From Fontibacterium temperatum (GTDB lineage Bacteria; Pseudomonadota; Alphaproteobacteria; Pelagibacterales; Pelagibacteraceae): a DNA stretch of 64,000 nucleotides. This document shows, one piece after another, positions 24,585-33,127 of the stretch. A program made the position numbers and the translations under genes. The stretch is from positions 62,001-126,000 of the forward strand of contig CAXNKS010000002.1 of assembly GCA_964203055.1 (NCBI GenBank). Direction: 5' to 3'. A model generated the notes under the pieces. The model saw only the letters and a list, made by a program, of their open reading frames with translations, made no database searches and had not been told where the DNA came from. The first letter of the stretch is position 1, and each line of letters starts with the position of its first letter.

Positions 24585-25745
24585 TTAAATCTTAATTTTA
24601 AAATCCTTTAAAATCTTTTTTCTGTGCTGATCAAGCTCAGGAATTTCACCGCGTGTTTTTGGATCTTTATAATTAGACATTTTAATTGGATTTCCAGCCA
24701 TTTTAAATTTTCCAATTTTTTTATGGTCTGAACTTACAATCATATTTCTAAATGTAATTTGAGGATTTTCTACGGCTTGTTTAATATTATAAATTGGACC
24801 ACACGGGATATTCATTTTAGTAAAAAGTTTAATCCAATTATCAGTTTGATCTTTAATTAAATATTTTTCTAAGATTACTTTTAAATCTTCAGCATTTGCA
24901 TTTCTAAGTTTATTACTTAAAAATCTTTTATCTTTAATATATTCTTTGCAGTCCAAAGCGTTACAAAGATTTTCAAATAATTTATCATTACCAGCGGCTA
25001 CAATAATAAAGCTGTCTTTTGTTTTATAAGCTTCAAAGGGAGTAATTGAAGGGTGACGTGAACCCATAGGCTTTGGAATTTCACCACTACTAAAGTATCT
25101 AGCAATTGCATTTTCTAAAATTGCAATTTGACAATCAAGCATAGAGACATCAATCTTTGTGCCTTTACCAGTTTTTTCTCTATCAAATAAAGCTGCATTA
25201 ATTCCAATTGTCGTAAAAAGTCCTGCAGTAATATCGCCAATAGATGTTCCAACTCTTGTAGGTTTTCCATCAGGCTGTCCTGTTACACTCATAAGACCAC
25301 CCATTCCCTGAACAACCATATCGTAAGCAGGTAAACTTTTTAAAGGACCTGTTTGTCCAAATCCTGAAGCTGAAGCATAAATTAATCTTGGATATTTTTT
25401 CTTTAAAACATCCCATGCATATCCCCATTTATCTAATGTGCCGGGTCTAAAATTTTCAACTAACACATCAGCTTTTGATAATATTTTTTCAAATATTTTT
25501 TTATCTTCTTTATTCTTTAAATTTAGAGCAATACTTTCCTTACCTCTGTTAAGAGACATAAAATAAGCTGAATAATCTTTGATAAATGGACCAAAACTTC
25601 TGCTGTCATCTCCTGTTTCAGGAGCTTCTACTTTTATTACTCTGGCACCAAGGTCGGATAGAACCATAGTACAATAAGGACCAACCAAAACCCTTGTTAA
25701 ATCTAGTACTATAATGCCTTTTAGTGGTCCTGAATTATTTTTCAT
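24585..25745 (-). CDS. Family III CoA-transferase (CaiB/BaiF)
   Basis: Moves CoA between carboxylic acids. The start MKNNSGPLKGIIVLDLTRVL and the catalytic Asp171 in GTSIGDITAG mark family III. I chose the ATG at 25745 (386 residues); a start at 25781 would add an unusual 12 residues ahead of the conserved beginning. It is divergent from the TRAP transporter genes across about 75 bases. With malonyl-CoA decarboxylase downstream of the transporter, a malonate (or similar diacid) activating role is likely, but the acid is not shown. Confidence 0.87.
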   Translation of the reverse strand: MKNNSGPLKGIIVLDLTRVLVGPYCTMVLSDLGARVIKVEAPETGDDSRSFGPFIKDYSAYFMSLNRGKESIALNLKNKEDKKIFEKILSKADVLVENFRPGTLDKWGYAWDVLKKKYPRLIYASASGFGQTGPLKSLPAYDMVVQGMGGLMSVTGQPDGKPTRVGTSIGDITAGLFTTIGINAALFDREKTGKGTKIDVSMLDCQIAILENAIARYFSSGEIPKPMGSRHPSITPFEAYKTKDSFIIVAAGNDKLFENLCNALDCKEYIKDKRFLSNKLRNANAEDLKVILEKYLIKDQTDNWIKLFTKMNIPCGPIYNIKQAVENPQITFRNMIVSSDHKKIGKFKMAGNPIKMSNYKDPKTRGEIPELDQHRKKILKDFKIKI

Positions 25746-25819
25746 CCAAAGAATATTACATTGACAAAGAACAACATTCAAATCAGAATAATTACTTAAA
25801 TAAATCTAAGGGGGAGATC

Positions 25820-26818
25820 ATGAAAATTAAACAATACTTAACAATAGTATTTAGTTTTTTATTTTTATTAACAGCAAATAATTCATTTGCACAAATAACA
25901 TTAAAGGCATCGCACCAATTTCCAGGCGGAAAAGGTGATGCAAGAGATGAAATGGTTCAAATTCTTGCAAAAGAAGTTGAAAAAGCAAATGTTGGAATTA
26001 AGATTCAAGTTTATCCAGGCCAATCACTTTATAAAGCCATGGAACAGTACAAGCCACTAATCGAAGGTCAATTAGATATAACTTCATTACCTTTAGATTA
26101 TGCTGCAGGTTTTCAACCAGCATATAGCGCTACATTAATGCCGGGTTTAGTAAAAAATCATTCGCACGCAGCGAGATTAAATGTTTCTCCATTCATGAAA
26201 GATATTAAAAAAATTATGAATGATGATGGAGCAATCGTATTAGCTGATGCTTGGCTTGCAGGTGCATTTGCCTCAAAAACTAAATGTATTACAAATCCAG
26301 AATCTGCAAAAGGACAAGTTACGAGAGCAGCTGGAAAAATGTTTGAAGCAATGTTAGTTGGAGCAGGCGCTTCAATTTCTTCAATGGCAAGCTCTGAAGT
26401 GTACCAAGGATTACAAGCCGGAGTTTTGACTGGAGTAAATACTAGTTCAGAAAGTTTTGTATCATTTAAATTGTTTGAACAAGTTAAATGTATTACTCCT
26501 CCAGGAAAATTTGCTTTATGGTTTATGTATCAACCAGTTATTATGTCTAAAAAGTCATTTGATAAATTAAATGACAAACAAAAAGAAGCTATTCTTGCAG
26601 CAGGTAAAAAAGCAGAAGCTTACATGACAAAAGCAGCAGCTGGATTAGATACTAACATGGAAAAAGTATTTAAAGAAAAAGGTGTTCAAGTAGTACAGAT
26701 GACTGAAGCTGATTATAAAGCTTGGTTAGCGATTGCTAAACAAACATCTTACAAACAGTTTGCAGAAAAAGTTAAAGATGGCGATAAATTAATCGCTAAA
26801 GCTTTAGCAGTTAAATAA
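25820..26818 (+). CDS. dctP: TRAP transporter solute-binding protein (DctP)
   Basis: Periplasmic binding protein of 332 residues with a signal peptide (MKIKQYLTIVFSFLFLLTAN, cleaved near NSFA-QI). TLKASHQFPGGKG opens the mature part, and Arg in KGQVTRAAGKMF fits the carboxylate-binding Arg of the family. A strong ribosome-binding site GGGGGAG stands at 25810-25816, 3 bases before the ATG; an upstream frame start at 25724 has none. It is first in dctP-dctQ-dctM and separated from them by a hairpin, so it should be made in excess over the membrane parts. Confidence 0.95.
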   Translation: MKIKQYLTIVFSFLFLLTANNSFAQITLKASHQFPGGKGDARDEMVQILAKEVEKANVGIKIQVYPGQSLYKAMEQYKPLIEGQLDITSLPLDYAAGFQPAYSATLMPGLVKNHSHAARLNVSPFMKDIKKIMNDDGAIVLADAWLAGAFASKTKCITNPESAKGQVTRAAGKMFEAMLVGAGASISSMASSEVYQGLQAGVLTGVNTSSESFVSFKLFEQVKCITPPGKFALWFMYQPVIMSKKSFDKLNDKQKEAILAAGKKAEAYMTKAAAGLDTNMEKVFKEKGVQVVQMTEADYKAWLAIAKQTSYKQFAEKVKDGDKLIAKALAVK

Positions 26819-26829
26819 ATTTATTTGAG

Positions 26830-26857
26830 CCGGTGGATGTAAAAATCCACCGGTTTT
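26830..26857 (+). terminator. Hairpin between dctP and dctQ
   Basis: A 9-base perfect G+C-rich stem (CCGGTGGAT at 26830-26838 with ATCCACCGG at 26845-26853), a 6-base loop and TTTT. It lies 11 bases after dctP and 7 bases before dctQ. Such hairpins after the binding-protein gene protect the dctP mRNA end and reduce expression of the permease genes. Confidence 0.8.
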
Positions 26858-26864
26858 AATTATA

Positions 26865-27365
26865 ATGTTTGCGTTTATTAAATTTATTCACTCCCTTTCA
26901 AAAATTTGTGGATTTATATCTACAGTATTAATTGCATCTGCAGTTTTAGTTACAACTCAAATGGTTATAGTTAGATATGCTTTTAAAATGTCTACTGTTT
27001 GGCAAACAGAGTATGTAATTTTTTCATTAGCAGCAGCAACTTTTATTGGAGCCCCTTATGTTTTAATGAAGAAAGGGCACGTAAATGTTGATCTTATTCC
27101 TTATTATTTAAATCAAAAAGGTAAAAACATTTTAGCAATTGTAGCTGCAATTTTAGCATTAACATTTTTATTAGTTCTTTTTTATTCAAGTGTTCAGTTA
27201 ACAAATCATGCATGGGTTAAAAATATAAAAACACCAACAATTTGGAATTTTCCAATGTGGAAAGTTTATATATTTCTACCTATTGGAATGGGAATAATGG
27301 TTCTTCAGTATTTAGCTGACATTCTTTCAATAATTTATAAATACGAAAACGTAGAAGGAAATTAA
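26865..27365 (+). CDS. dctQ: TRAP transporter small permease (DctQ)
   Basis: A 166-residue membrane protein with four helices. RYAFKMSTVWQTEYVIFSLAAATFIGAPYVLMKKGHVNVD carries the family pattern (only parts are quoted in the literature style: WQTEY and KKGHVNVD). The DctQ subunit joins the large permease to the binding protein. dctM begins 6 bases after its stop. Confidence 0.92.
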   Translation: MFAFIKFIHSLSKICGFISTVLIASAVLVTTQMVIVRYAFKMSTVWQTEYVIFSLAAATFIGAPYVLMKKGHVNVDLIPYYLNQKGKNILAIVAAILALTFLLVLFYSSVQLTNHAWVKNIKTPTIWNFPMWKVYIFLPIGMGIMVLQYLADILSIIYKYENVEGN

Positions 27366-27371
27366 AATATT

Positions 27372-28685
27372 ATGTCACCTTTAATGCTTTCAGTTTGGAT
27401 TATGGTTGCAACTTTTGCAGTTCTTGCAACAGGAATACCTATAGCTTTTGGATTAGCCCTTGTTTCAACTGTTTTCTTTTTAGCAATAGAAGGTTTTGGA
27501 AGAGTTCCACTTGTGGCGGAACAATTTTTTAATGGATTACAAGATTTTGGAATTGTAACAATTCCTATGTTCTTGCTTATGGGAATAGCTGTTGCAGCAT
27601 CTCCTGCCGGAAAAGATTTATATTCAGCTCTTGATCGTTGGTTAAATAAAGTTCCAGGAGGATTAGTTTTATCTAATCTTGGCGCTTGTTCAATTTTTGC
27701 AGCTCTGTGTGGATCATCACCAGCAACATGCGCTGCAATTGGAAAAATGGGTATCCCCGAAATGAGAAAAAGAGGTTATTCAGCAGAACTTGCAGCGGGA
27801 ACGATTTGTGCTGGTGGTACTTTAGGAATTTTAATTCCACCTAGTATTACAATGATCATTTATGGAATTTCTACAGGAACATCTATTGGAAAATTATTTA
27901 TCGCCGGAATTTTACCTGGAATTATGCTTACATCTTTATTTATGGGTTGGGCTTATATTTATGCAAGAATAAATCGAGAAGGTTCAGAAAAAGTTGAAGT
28001 TCATGAATACACTTGGAAAGAAAGATTTGAAATACTTACCTAAAATTATTCCATTTTGTTCTTCTAGTTGTTGGGGTTCTTTATGTTTTGTATGGAGGTA
28101 TTGCCACACCTAATGAAGCATCTGCAGTTGGAGCGTTGATTAGCATTATCTTAGTTGCTGTAGTTTATAAAATGTACAAAGTAAAAGATATTTGGGCAAT
28201 TCTAACGGAGTCTATGTCGGAAAGCGTAATGCTTATGATGATTATTGCAGCATCATTTCTTATTTAGTTTTATTTTATCTAATCTTTACGTAACACAATC
28301 TTTAGCTAATGAGATGGTAGCTATAGCCTCGAATAAATGGCTACTGATGCTTTATATTAATATATTTTTATTAATTGCAGGATGTTTTTTACCACCAGTT
28401 GCAATCATTCTAATGACTGCTCCAATATTATATCCAATTATAACTGCTGCAGGTTTTGACCCTATTTGGTTTGGTGTGATTATGACTATCAATATGGAAA
28501 TTGGTCTAATAACACCACCGGTTGGACTTAATTTATTTGTTATACAGGGAATTGCCCCAGACATATCTATTGGAAAAATATTAAAAGGATCATTTCCTTT
28601 TGTATTGTTGATGATGCTACAAATAATTCTGCTTTGTATTTTTCCAGAAATTGCTACTTGGCTTCCTGAGGCTGTCATGAAATAA
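27372..28685 (+). pseudogene. dctM: TRAP transporter large permease (DctM), three +1 frameshifts
   Basis: DctM forms the sodium-coupled channel, with about twelve helices. The reading breaks three times: at CTTACC (28035-28040, stop TAA at 28041), in the T run at 28053-28057, and at CTTATT (28259-28264). Taking out one base at each place gives an unbroken normal DctM: ...FEIL-PKIIPF-VLLVVGVLYVLYGGIATP..., then ASFL-FSFILSNLYVTQ and on to GLITPPVGLNLF and PEIATWLPEAVMK. No other damage is seen and conserved motifs are intact (GSSPATCAAIGKMG, GTLGILIPPS). So this is a very fresh break, a sequencing or assembly error, or less likely recoding. If real, the transporter is dead. Confidence 0.85.
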
Positions 28686-28692
28686 AAGTCCC

Positions 28693-30000
28693 ATGTTGGG
28701 ACTTAAAAAATTTTTAACCTTTATTGCAGATAAGGGTAAAGGTTTTTTTAGTAATTTATTTACAAAAAGAAAAGATACAGCTTCCCATTTAACAGATTTA
28801 TGCGAACAACTCATTTCAGAAGATGGAGTTGTTTCTGGAATAACCATCGCAAGAGAAATTTGGCAACTTTATGAAAAATCAACTTTAGAAGAAAAAGAAA
28901 AATTTTTTCTAGAAATTGATAAAAAATTTAAACCTGATTATTCAGTCATTAATAGAGCTTGTAGAGATTTCATTGATAATAGTAACGAGACAACTTTAGG
29001 AATTTTAAATCAAGCAACTGAAGGCAGAAGACAGGAATTAATTAGAAGATTAAATTTAGCCCCTAATGGTACGCAGTATTTAATTAGAATGCGTGAAGAT
29101 TTAATTTATTTCATAAATAAACACGAAAATTTAAAAAGCCTAGATAAAGATTTTAGACATTTATTTAGATCTTGGTTTAATCCTGGATTTTTAAAATTAA
29201 CTCGAATTAAAAAAGACACTGATCCTGATATTTTGCAAAAAATTATTAAGAACGAAAGAGTTCATGAAATCAAAAGTATAGAGGCGCTTTATAGAAGATT
29301 AGAAAACGACAGATTACTTTATGCATACTTTCACCCCATTCTTGATAAAGAGCCTTTAATATTTGTTCAGGTTGCCTTTACCAAAGGAATTGGAAATTCA
29401 ATACAGGCTATTACAGAAGGGGGCATCAGTAATACAGATGATTATGATGCTGTAACTTTTTATTCTATTAGCAACTCTAATAAAGGTCTTCAAGGAATTA
29501 CACTTGGAAATTTTTTAATTAAAAGAGTGGTATTTGAAATTCAACAAGAATTTCCTAAAGTTAAAAACTTTTACACATTATCTCCAATACCAGGACTAGC
29601 AACTTGGTTTGCTAAACAATCAGACGATAAAATTAAAAAAATATTAAAAAATTATGATTATAAACAATTAATGTTTTTAAAAGAGAAGGACGATATTACT
29701 TTTAATCAAAATAAAATTGAACAGAACAAAGATGCTTTAAAAAAATTAGTTTATTATTATTTAACTGAAGAAAAAGATAATAAAAAACCTGCTAATGGAG
29801 TTGCTTATTTTCATTTAAATAACGGAGCGTCAATTTACGATATCGTTATTAATGGAAACTTATCTTTAAATGGTTACAAAGAATCCTTTGGAATAATGGT
29901 TAATTATTATTATGAACTTGAAAAAATAGTTAAAAACCATGAAGATTTTGTTAATAAGGGTAAGATTTCAATAATGGGTAATTTAAAAGAGCATGTCTAA
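28693..30000 (+). CDS. Malonyl-CoA decarboxylase
   Basis: Converts malonyl-CoA to acetyl-CoA and CO2. The 435-residue protein has a helical N-terminal domain (about 30-160) and a GNAT-like catalytic domain. The Ser-His active site is visible: FYSISNSNKGLQGITLGNFL (Ser in YSIS) and YFHLNNGASIYD (His in the HLxNGA motif). It follows dctM by 7 bases in the same direction. This fits the mat-like malonate gene sets of Alphaproteobacteria, in which a TRAP carrier feeds malonate into CoA activation and decarboxylation. The protein end overlaps dusA by 8 bases. Confidence 0.93.
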   Translation: MLGLKKFLTFIADKGKGFFSNLFTKRKDTASHLTDLCEQLISEDGVVSGITIAREIWQLYEKSTLEEKEKFFLEIDKKFKPDYSVINRACRDFIDNSNETTLGILNQATEGRRQELIRRLNLAPNGTQYLIRMREDLIYFINKHENLKSLDKDFRHLFRSWFNPGFLKLTRIKKDTDPDILQKIIKNERVHEIKSIEALYRRLENDRLLYAYFHPILDKEPLIFVQVAFTKGIGNSIQAITEGGISNTDDYDAVTFYSISNSNKGLQGITLGNFLIKRVVFEIQQEFPKVKNFYTLSPIPGLATWFAKQSDDKIKKILKNYDYKQLMFLKEKDDITFNQNKIEQNKDALKKLVYYYLTEEKDNKKPANGVAYFHLNNGASIYDIVINGNLSLNGYKESFGIMVNYYYELEKIVKNHEDFVNKGKISIMGNLKEHV

Positions 30001-30988
30001 AGTTAATAGAAAAGTTTCCGTAGCTCCGATGATGGACTGTACAGACAGACATGATCGTTATTTTTTAAGATTAATAAGTAAAAACGTTATGCTTTATTCT
30101 GAAATGATTGCAACAGGGGCTATTCTTAAAGGCAAACAAAGAAATGTTTTAGAATTTAGTGAATTTGAAAAGCCAGTTGCTCTTCAATTGGGAGGATCAT
30201 CAGCTAAAGAGTTAGCAGAGTCATCAAAAATCGCAGAAGATTATAATTATGATGAGATTAATTTAAATTTAGGCTGTCCAAGCAAAAAGGTTCAAAAAAA
30301 TAAAATTGGAGCGTGTTTAATTAAAGAACCAGATTTAGTTGCTGAATGTTTAAATAGCATGGTGAATGCAACAAAACTCCCCGTAACAGTTAAAACAAGA
30401 ATAGGTTTTGATGATGTAGAAGATTTTGAATATTTAGATAAATTTGTAAAAAAAATTGCAAGCACAGGAGTTAAAACAATAATCTTACATGCAAGAAAAG
30501 CAATTCTTAAAGGGTTAAGTCCAAGAGATAATTTAAGAATACCAAAACTAAATTATGGAATTGTTAAACAAATTAAAGATAGTAATCCTAATTTGGAAAT
30601 TATTATTAATGGTGGAATTACAAAAATAGAAGAAATAAAAGAACACTTAAACAATGTTGACGGTGTAATGATTGGTAGATCTATTTATCATTCTCCTTAT
30701 TTTTTAGCAGAAATCGAAAAAGAAATATTTAATAATGATGATGTTCCAACACGTGAAGAAGTTGTTAAAAAAATTGTAGAATATTGTTTAGCTGAAGTTA
30801 AAAAAGGAACTCGTGTTAATCAGGTCATGAGACATACAGTTGGTTTGTTTCATGGAATTAGTGGAGCTAATTATTGGAAAAGATATTTAAGCAATAATAT
30901 GTTAGTGCGTGATGCTGACGTTAACAAAGTAAACTATATGCTGGATATGGTGAAGCACAACTCAGTTAATATAGTTGAAAATAATTAA
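29993..30988 (+). CDS. dusA: tRNA-dihydrouridine synthase A
   Basis: Flavoenzyme that reduces U20/U20a in tRNA. The 331 residues form a TIM barrel plus a helical C-terminal domain. APMMDCTDRHDRYF (11-24) is the DusA-specific start, Cys95 in NLGCPSKKV is the catalytic cysteine, and TRIGFDDVE and LHARKAILKGLSP follow as expected. Overlaps the malonyl-CoA decarboxylase by 8 bases, with which it is probably co-transcribed. Confidence 0.95.
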   Translation: MSKVNRKVSVAPMMDCTDRHDRYFLRLISKNVMLYSEMIATGAILKGKQRNVLEFSEFEKPVALQLGGSSAKELAESSKIAEDYNYDEINLNLGCPSKKVQKNKIGACLIKEPDLVAECLNSMVNATKLPVTVKTRIGFDDVEDFEYLDKFVKKIASTGVKTIILHARKAILKGLSPRDNLRIPKLNYGIVKQIKDSNPNLEIIINGGITKIEEIKEHLNNVDGVMIGRSIYHSPYFLAEIEKEIFNNDDVPTREEVVKKIVEYCLAEVKKGTRVNQVMRHTVGLFHGISGANYWKRYLSNNMLVRDADVNKVNYMLDMVKHNSVNIVENN

Positions 30989-31014
30989 TTTTTTTAAGTT
31001 TTAATAAATTTATT

Positions 31015-31503
31015 ATGCTTTTTTTTAAAAGACTATTTTCAAGTAGTAATTTAGAATTAAAAGTTAATGATGGCGGTAGAGCAGCCGCCGGTTATAAAGG
31101 CCAAGCTGGAGACTGTGTAGTTAGATCTATTGCGATTGCTACAGGAATGCCTTATCAAAAAGTTTATGATGATTTATTTAAAGCTAATGAAGAATTTAGA
31201 AATACATCAAGAACTAAACTAGCTCGAAGTTTAAAGCAAAGAAACGACAGTCCAAGAACTGGAACTCATAGGGCGGTATTAAATAAGTATTTAGAAAAAT
31301 TAGGATGGAAATGGACACCCACTATGTTTGTAGGACAAGGTTGTAAGGTTCATTTAAAAAAAGAAGAGCTGCCTATGGGCACATTAATCGTATCTTGCTC
31401 TAAACATTTAACCGTTGTTATTAATGGTGTTCTTAACGATGTTTTTGATTGTTCTAGAAATGGCACTCGTTGTGTTTATGGATATTGGACTAAAGGTAAC
31501 TAA
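31015..31503 (+). CDS. Papain-like fold protein, phage-type
   Basis: A 162-residue protein with a papain-like arrangement: GDCVVRSIAIATGMPYQKVYDDL (Cys34 at the start of the helix), a later His131 in CSKHLTVV and Asp142/Asp145 in NDVFDCS. Short proteins with 'GDCVVRA.A.A.G..Y..V' occur in phages and in some bacteria, sometimes called cysteine proteases. Enzyme activity is unproven. The position between dusA and the convergent mutase (4-base overlap) shows no other phage genes. Confidence 0.7.
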   Translation: MLFFKRLFSSSNLELKVNDGGRAAAGYKGQAGDCVVRSIAIATGMPYQKVYDDLFKANEEFRNTSRTKLARSLKQRNDSPRTGTHRAVLNKYLEKLGWKWTPTMFVGQGCKVHLKKEELPMGTLIVSCSKHLTVVINGVLNDVFDCSRNGTRCVYGYWTKGN

Positions 31504-32954
31504 ATTTTTTGATCGTATTCCCCAATTTTACCAGTCTTTTGTAGTAAATTATCTATAAAATCAAAGATCTTTTTCTTACGTTCATTTGATGTTGGACTTT
31601 CAGTTACCACAACTAAAGAAGGTTTGTTAGATGAGGCTCTTATTAATCCCCACGATCCATCTTCTAGTGAAAAACGTACACCATTAATTGTTAAAATATC
31701 TGTAATAGCTTGATTGTCTATTTTAGTATTTTTTATTTTTAATATCTCTACTTGCTTAATTAAATCCTCAACTACTTGATATTTTTCTTCATCTTTGCAG
31801 AATGGAGCCATAGTAGGCGTTTGATAAGTCTTAGGTAAATCATTAATTATTTCATTCATTTTTTTACTTTGATCATTAAGCAAATGACAAACTTGAAGAG
31901 CAGAATTAATTCCATCATCATAACCATATCCTAGTGGTTTATTAAAAAAGAAGTGACCACTTTTTTCAAATCCAGCAAGCGCTTTAATTTGATTAACTTT
32001 TCTTTTAATATGAGAGTGTCCTGTTTTCCAATAGATAGTTTCGCAGTTATTTTCTTTTAAAATTTTATCATTAGCAAATAAACCAGTAGATTTCACATCT
32101 ACAATAAACTTAGATCCTTTATATTTTGGAGCAAGATTTCGAGCTATTAAAAGTCCAATCTTATCTGAAAATATTTCTTCCCCCTTATTATCAATTACCC
32201 CAACTCTATCTCCATCTCCATCAAAACCAAAACCAACATCTGCATTACTATCTTTAACAGCTTTTGCAATTGCATGTAACATTTCTAAATCTTCAGGGTT
32301 AGGATTGTATTTTGGAAAAGTAAAATCTAAATTACAGTCTAATTCTACAACTTCACAACCAATTCCTCTTAAGATTTGCGGAGCAAACACTCCAGCAGTT
32401 CCATTTCCACATGCGACTACTGCTTTAATTTTTTTTTGTATTTTATTTTTTGATATTAAATTATTAATATATATTTCTTTAAATCCTTTGATTTCTTTAT
32501 AAGATCCTTTATCAAATTTAAATTTCTGATTTAGAACAATATCTTTAAGTTCATTCATTTCTTCAGGTGCATGAGTTAATCCTTTTTCAATTCCCATCTT
32601 AACTCCAGTCCAACCATTTTCATTATGACTAGCTGTAACCATAGCAACACCATCAGCATTTAGTTCAAATTGAGCAAAATAAACCATAGGCGAAAGAGAT
32701 AGACCCACATCCTCAACTTGACAGCCAGCTAACATTAATCCTTCCGTAAGTGATTTTTTTATTTCTTCACTATAAGATCGATAATCGTGTCCAACAATTA
32801 CTCTTGGGTTTTTTTTAGTTCTATTCGTGATTTGAGTTCCAAGACCGATTCCTAAATTTTTTATGCCTTCAAGATTAATGTCTTTGGGGTACAACCATCT
32901 CGCGTCGTATTCTCTAAAACCATTTTTGTTTATGTTAATATCTTTAGAATTCAT
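31500..32954 (-). CDS. Phosphomannomutase/phosphoglucomutase
   Basis: Alpha-D-phosphohexomutase of 484 residues. The phosphoserine loop is TASHNENGWTG (108-118, Ser109), the metal loop is DGDGDR (about 240-250), and GFEKSGHFFF and the C-terminal phosphate-binding RASSNKPSLVV segment are present. It is of the ManB/AlgC type and would provide mannose-1-P or glucose-1-P for surface sugars. The length and TASHN loop do not indicate GlmM, which would be needed with the glmS/glmU genes at 39 kb. Confidence 0.88.
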   Translation of the reverse strand: MNSKDININKNGFREYDARWLYPKDINLEGIKNLGIGLGTQITNRTKKNPRVIVGHDYRSYSEEIKKSLTEGLMLAGCQVEDVGLSLSPMVYFAQFELNADGVAMVTASHNENGWTGVKMGIEKGLTHAPEEMNELKDIVLNQKFKFDKGSYKEIKGFKEIYINNLISKNKIQKKIKAVVACGNGTAGVFAPQILRGIGCEVVELDCNLDFTFPKYNPNPEDLEMLHAIAKAVKDSNADVGFGFDGDGDRVGVIDNKGEEIFSDKIGLLIARNLAPKYKGSKFIVDVKSTGLFANDKILKENNCETIYWKTGHSHIKRKVNQIKALAGFEKSGHFFFNKPLGYGYDDGINSALQVCHLLNDQSKKMNEIINDLPKTYQTPTMAPFCKDEEKYQVVEDLIKQVEILKIKNTKIDNQAITDILTINGVRFSLEDGSWGLIRASSNKPSLVVVTESPTSNERKKKIFDFIDNLLQKTGKIGEYDQKI

Positions 32955-33050
32955 TGAAAAAATTAATTGTTATTTTTTAATGGTTTATCAAAATTAAATT
33001 TTTTTAATTGACTTTTTTATAATGTTCTATTAATGTTCTATTGAACTATA

Positions 33051-33092
33051 CTTATTAATGGTATATTCATGATTTTGTAACACAACATGTAG
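33051..33092 (+). promoter_or_regulatory. NrdR-like box(es) upstream of nrdA
   Basis: CAACATGTAG at 33083-33092 fits the general NrdR box CwAyATrTwG and lies in a longer palindrome (ACAACATGTAGTTGT). A weaker match, CTTATTAATG, is centred 32 bases upstream (33051-33060). The first box is identical to that before hup at 5172. It lies 36 bases before the nrdA ATG, a place where NrdR represses ribonucleotide reductase genes in other bacteria. Inference, no binding data. Confidence 0.5.
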
Positions 33093-33127
33093 TTGTTTTA
33101 CTATCAAAATCTAATAAAATTAGAATT

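Noticed and set aside
27372..28685. Programmed frameshifting as the way to make full DctM
   Set aside because: Three separate recoding events would be needed for one protein; fresh mutation or sequence error explains it more simply. Kept only as a testable alternative in the findings.
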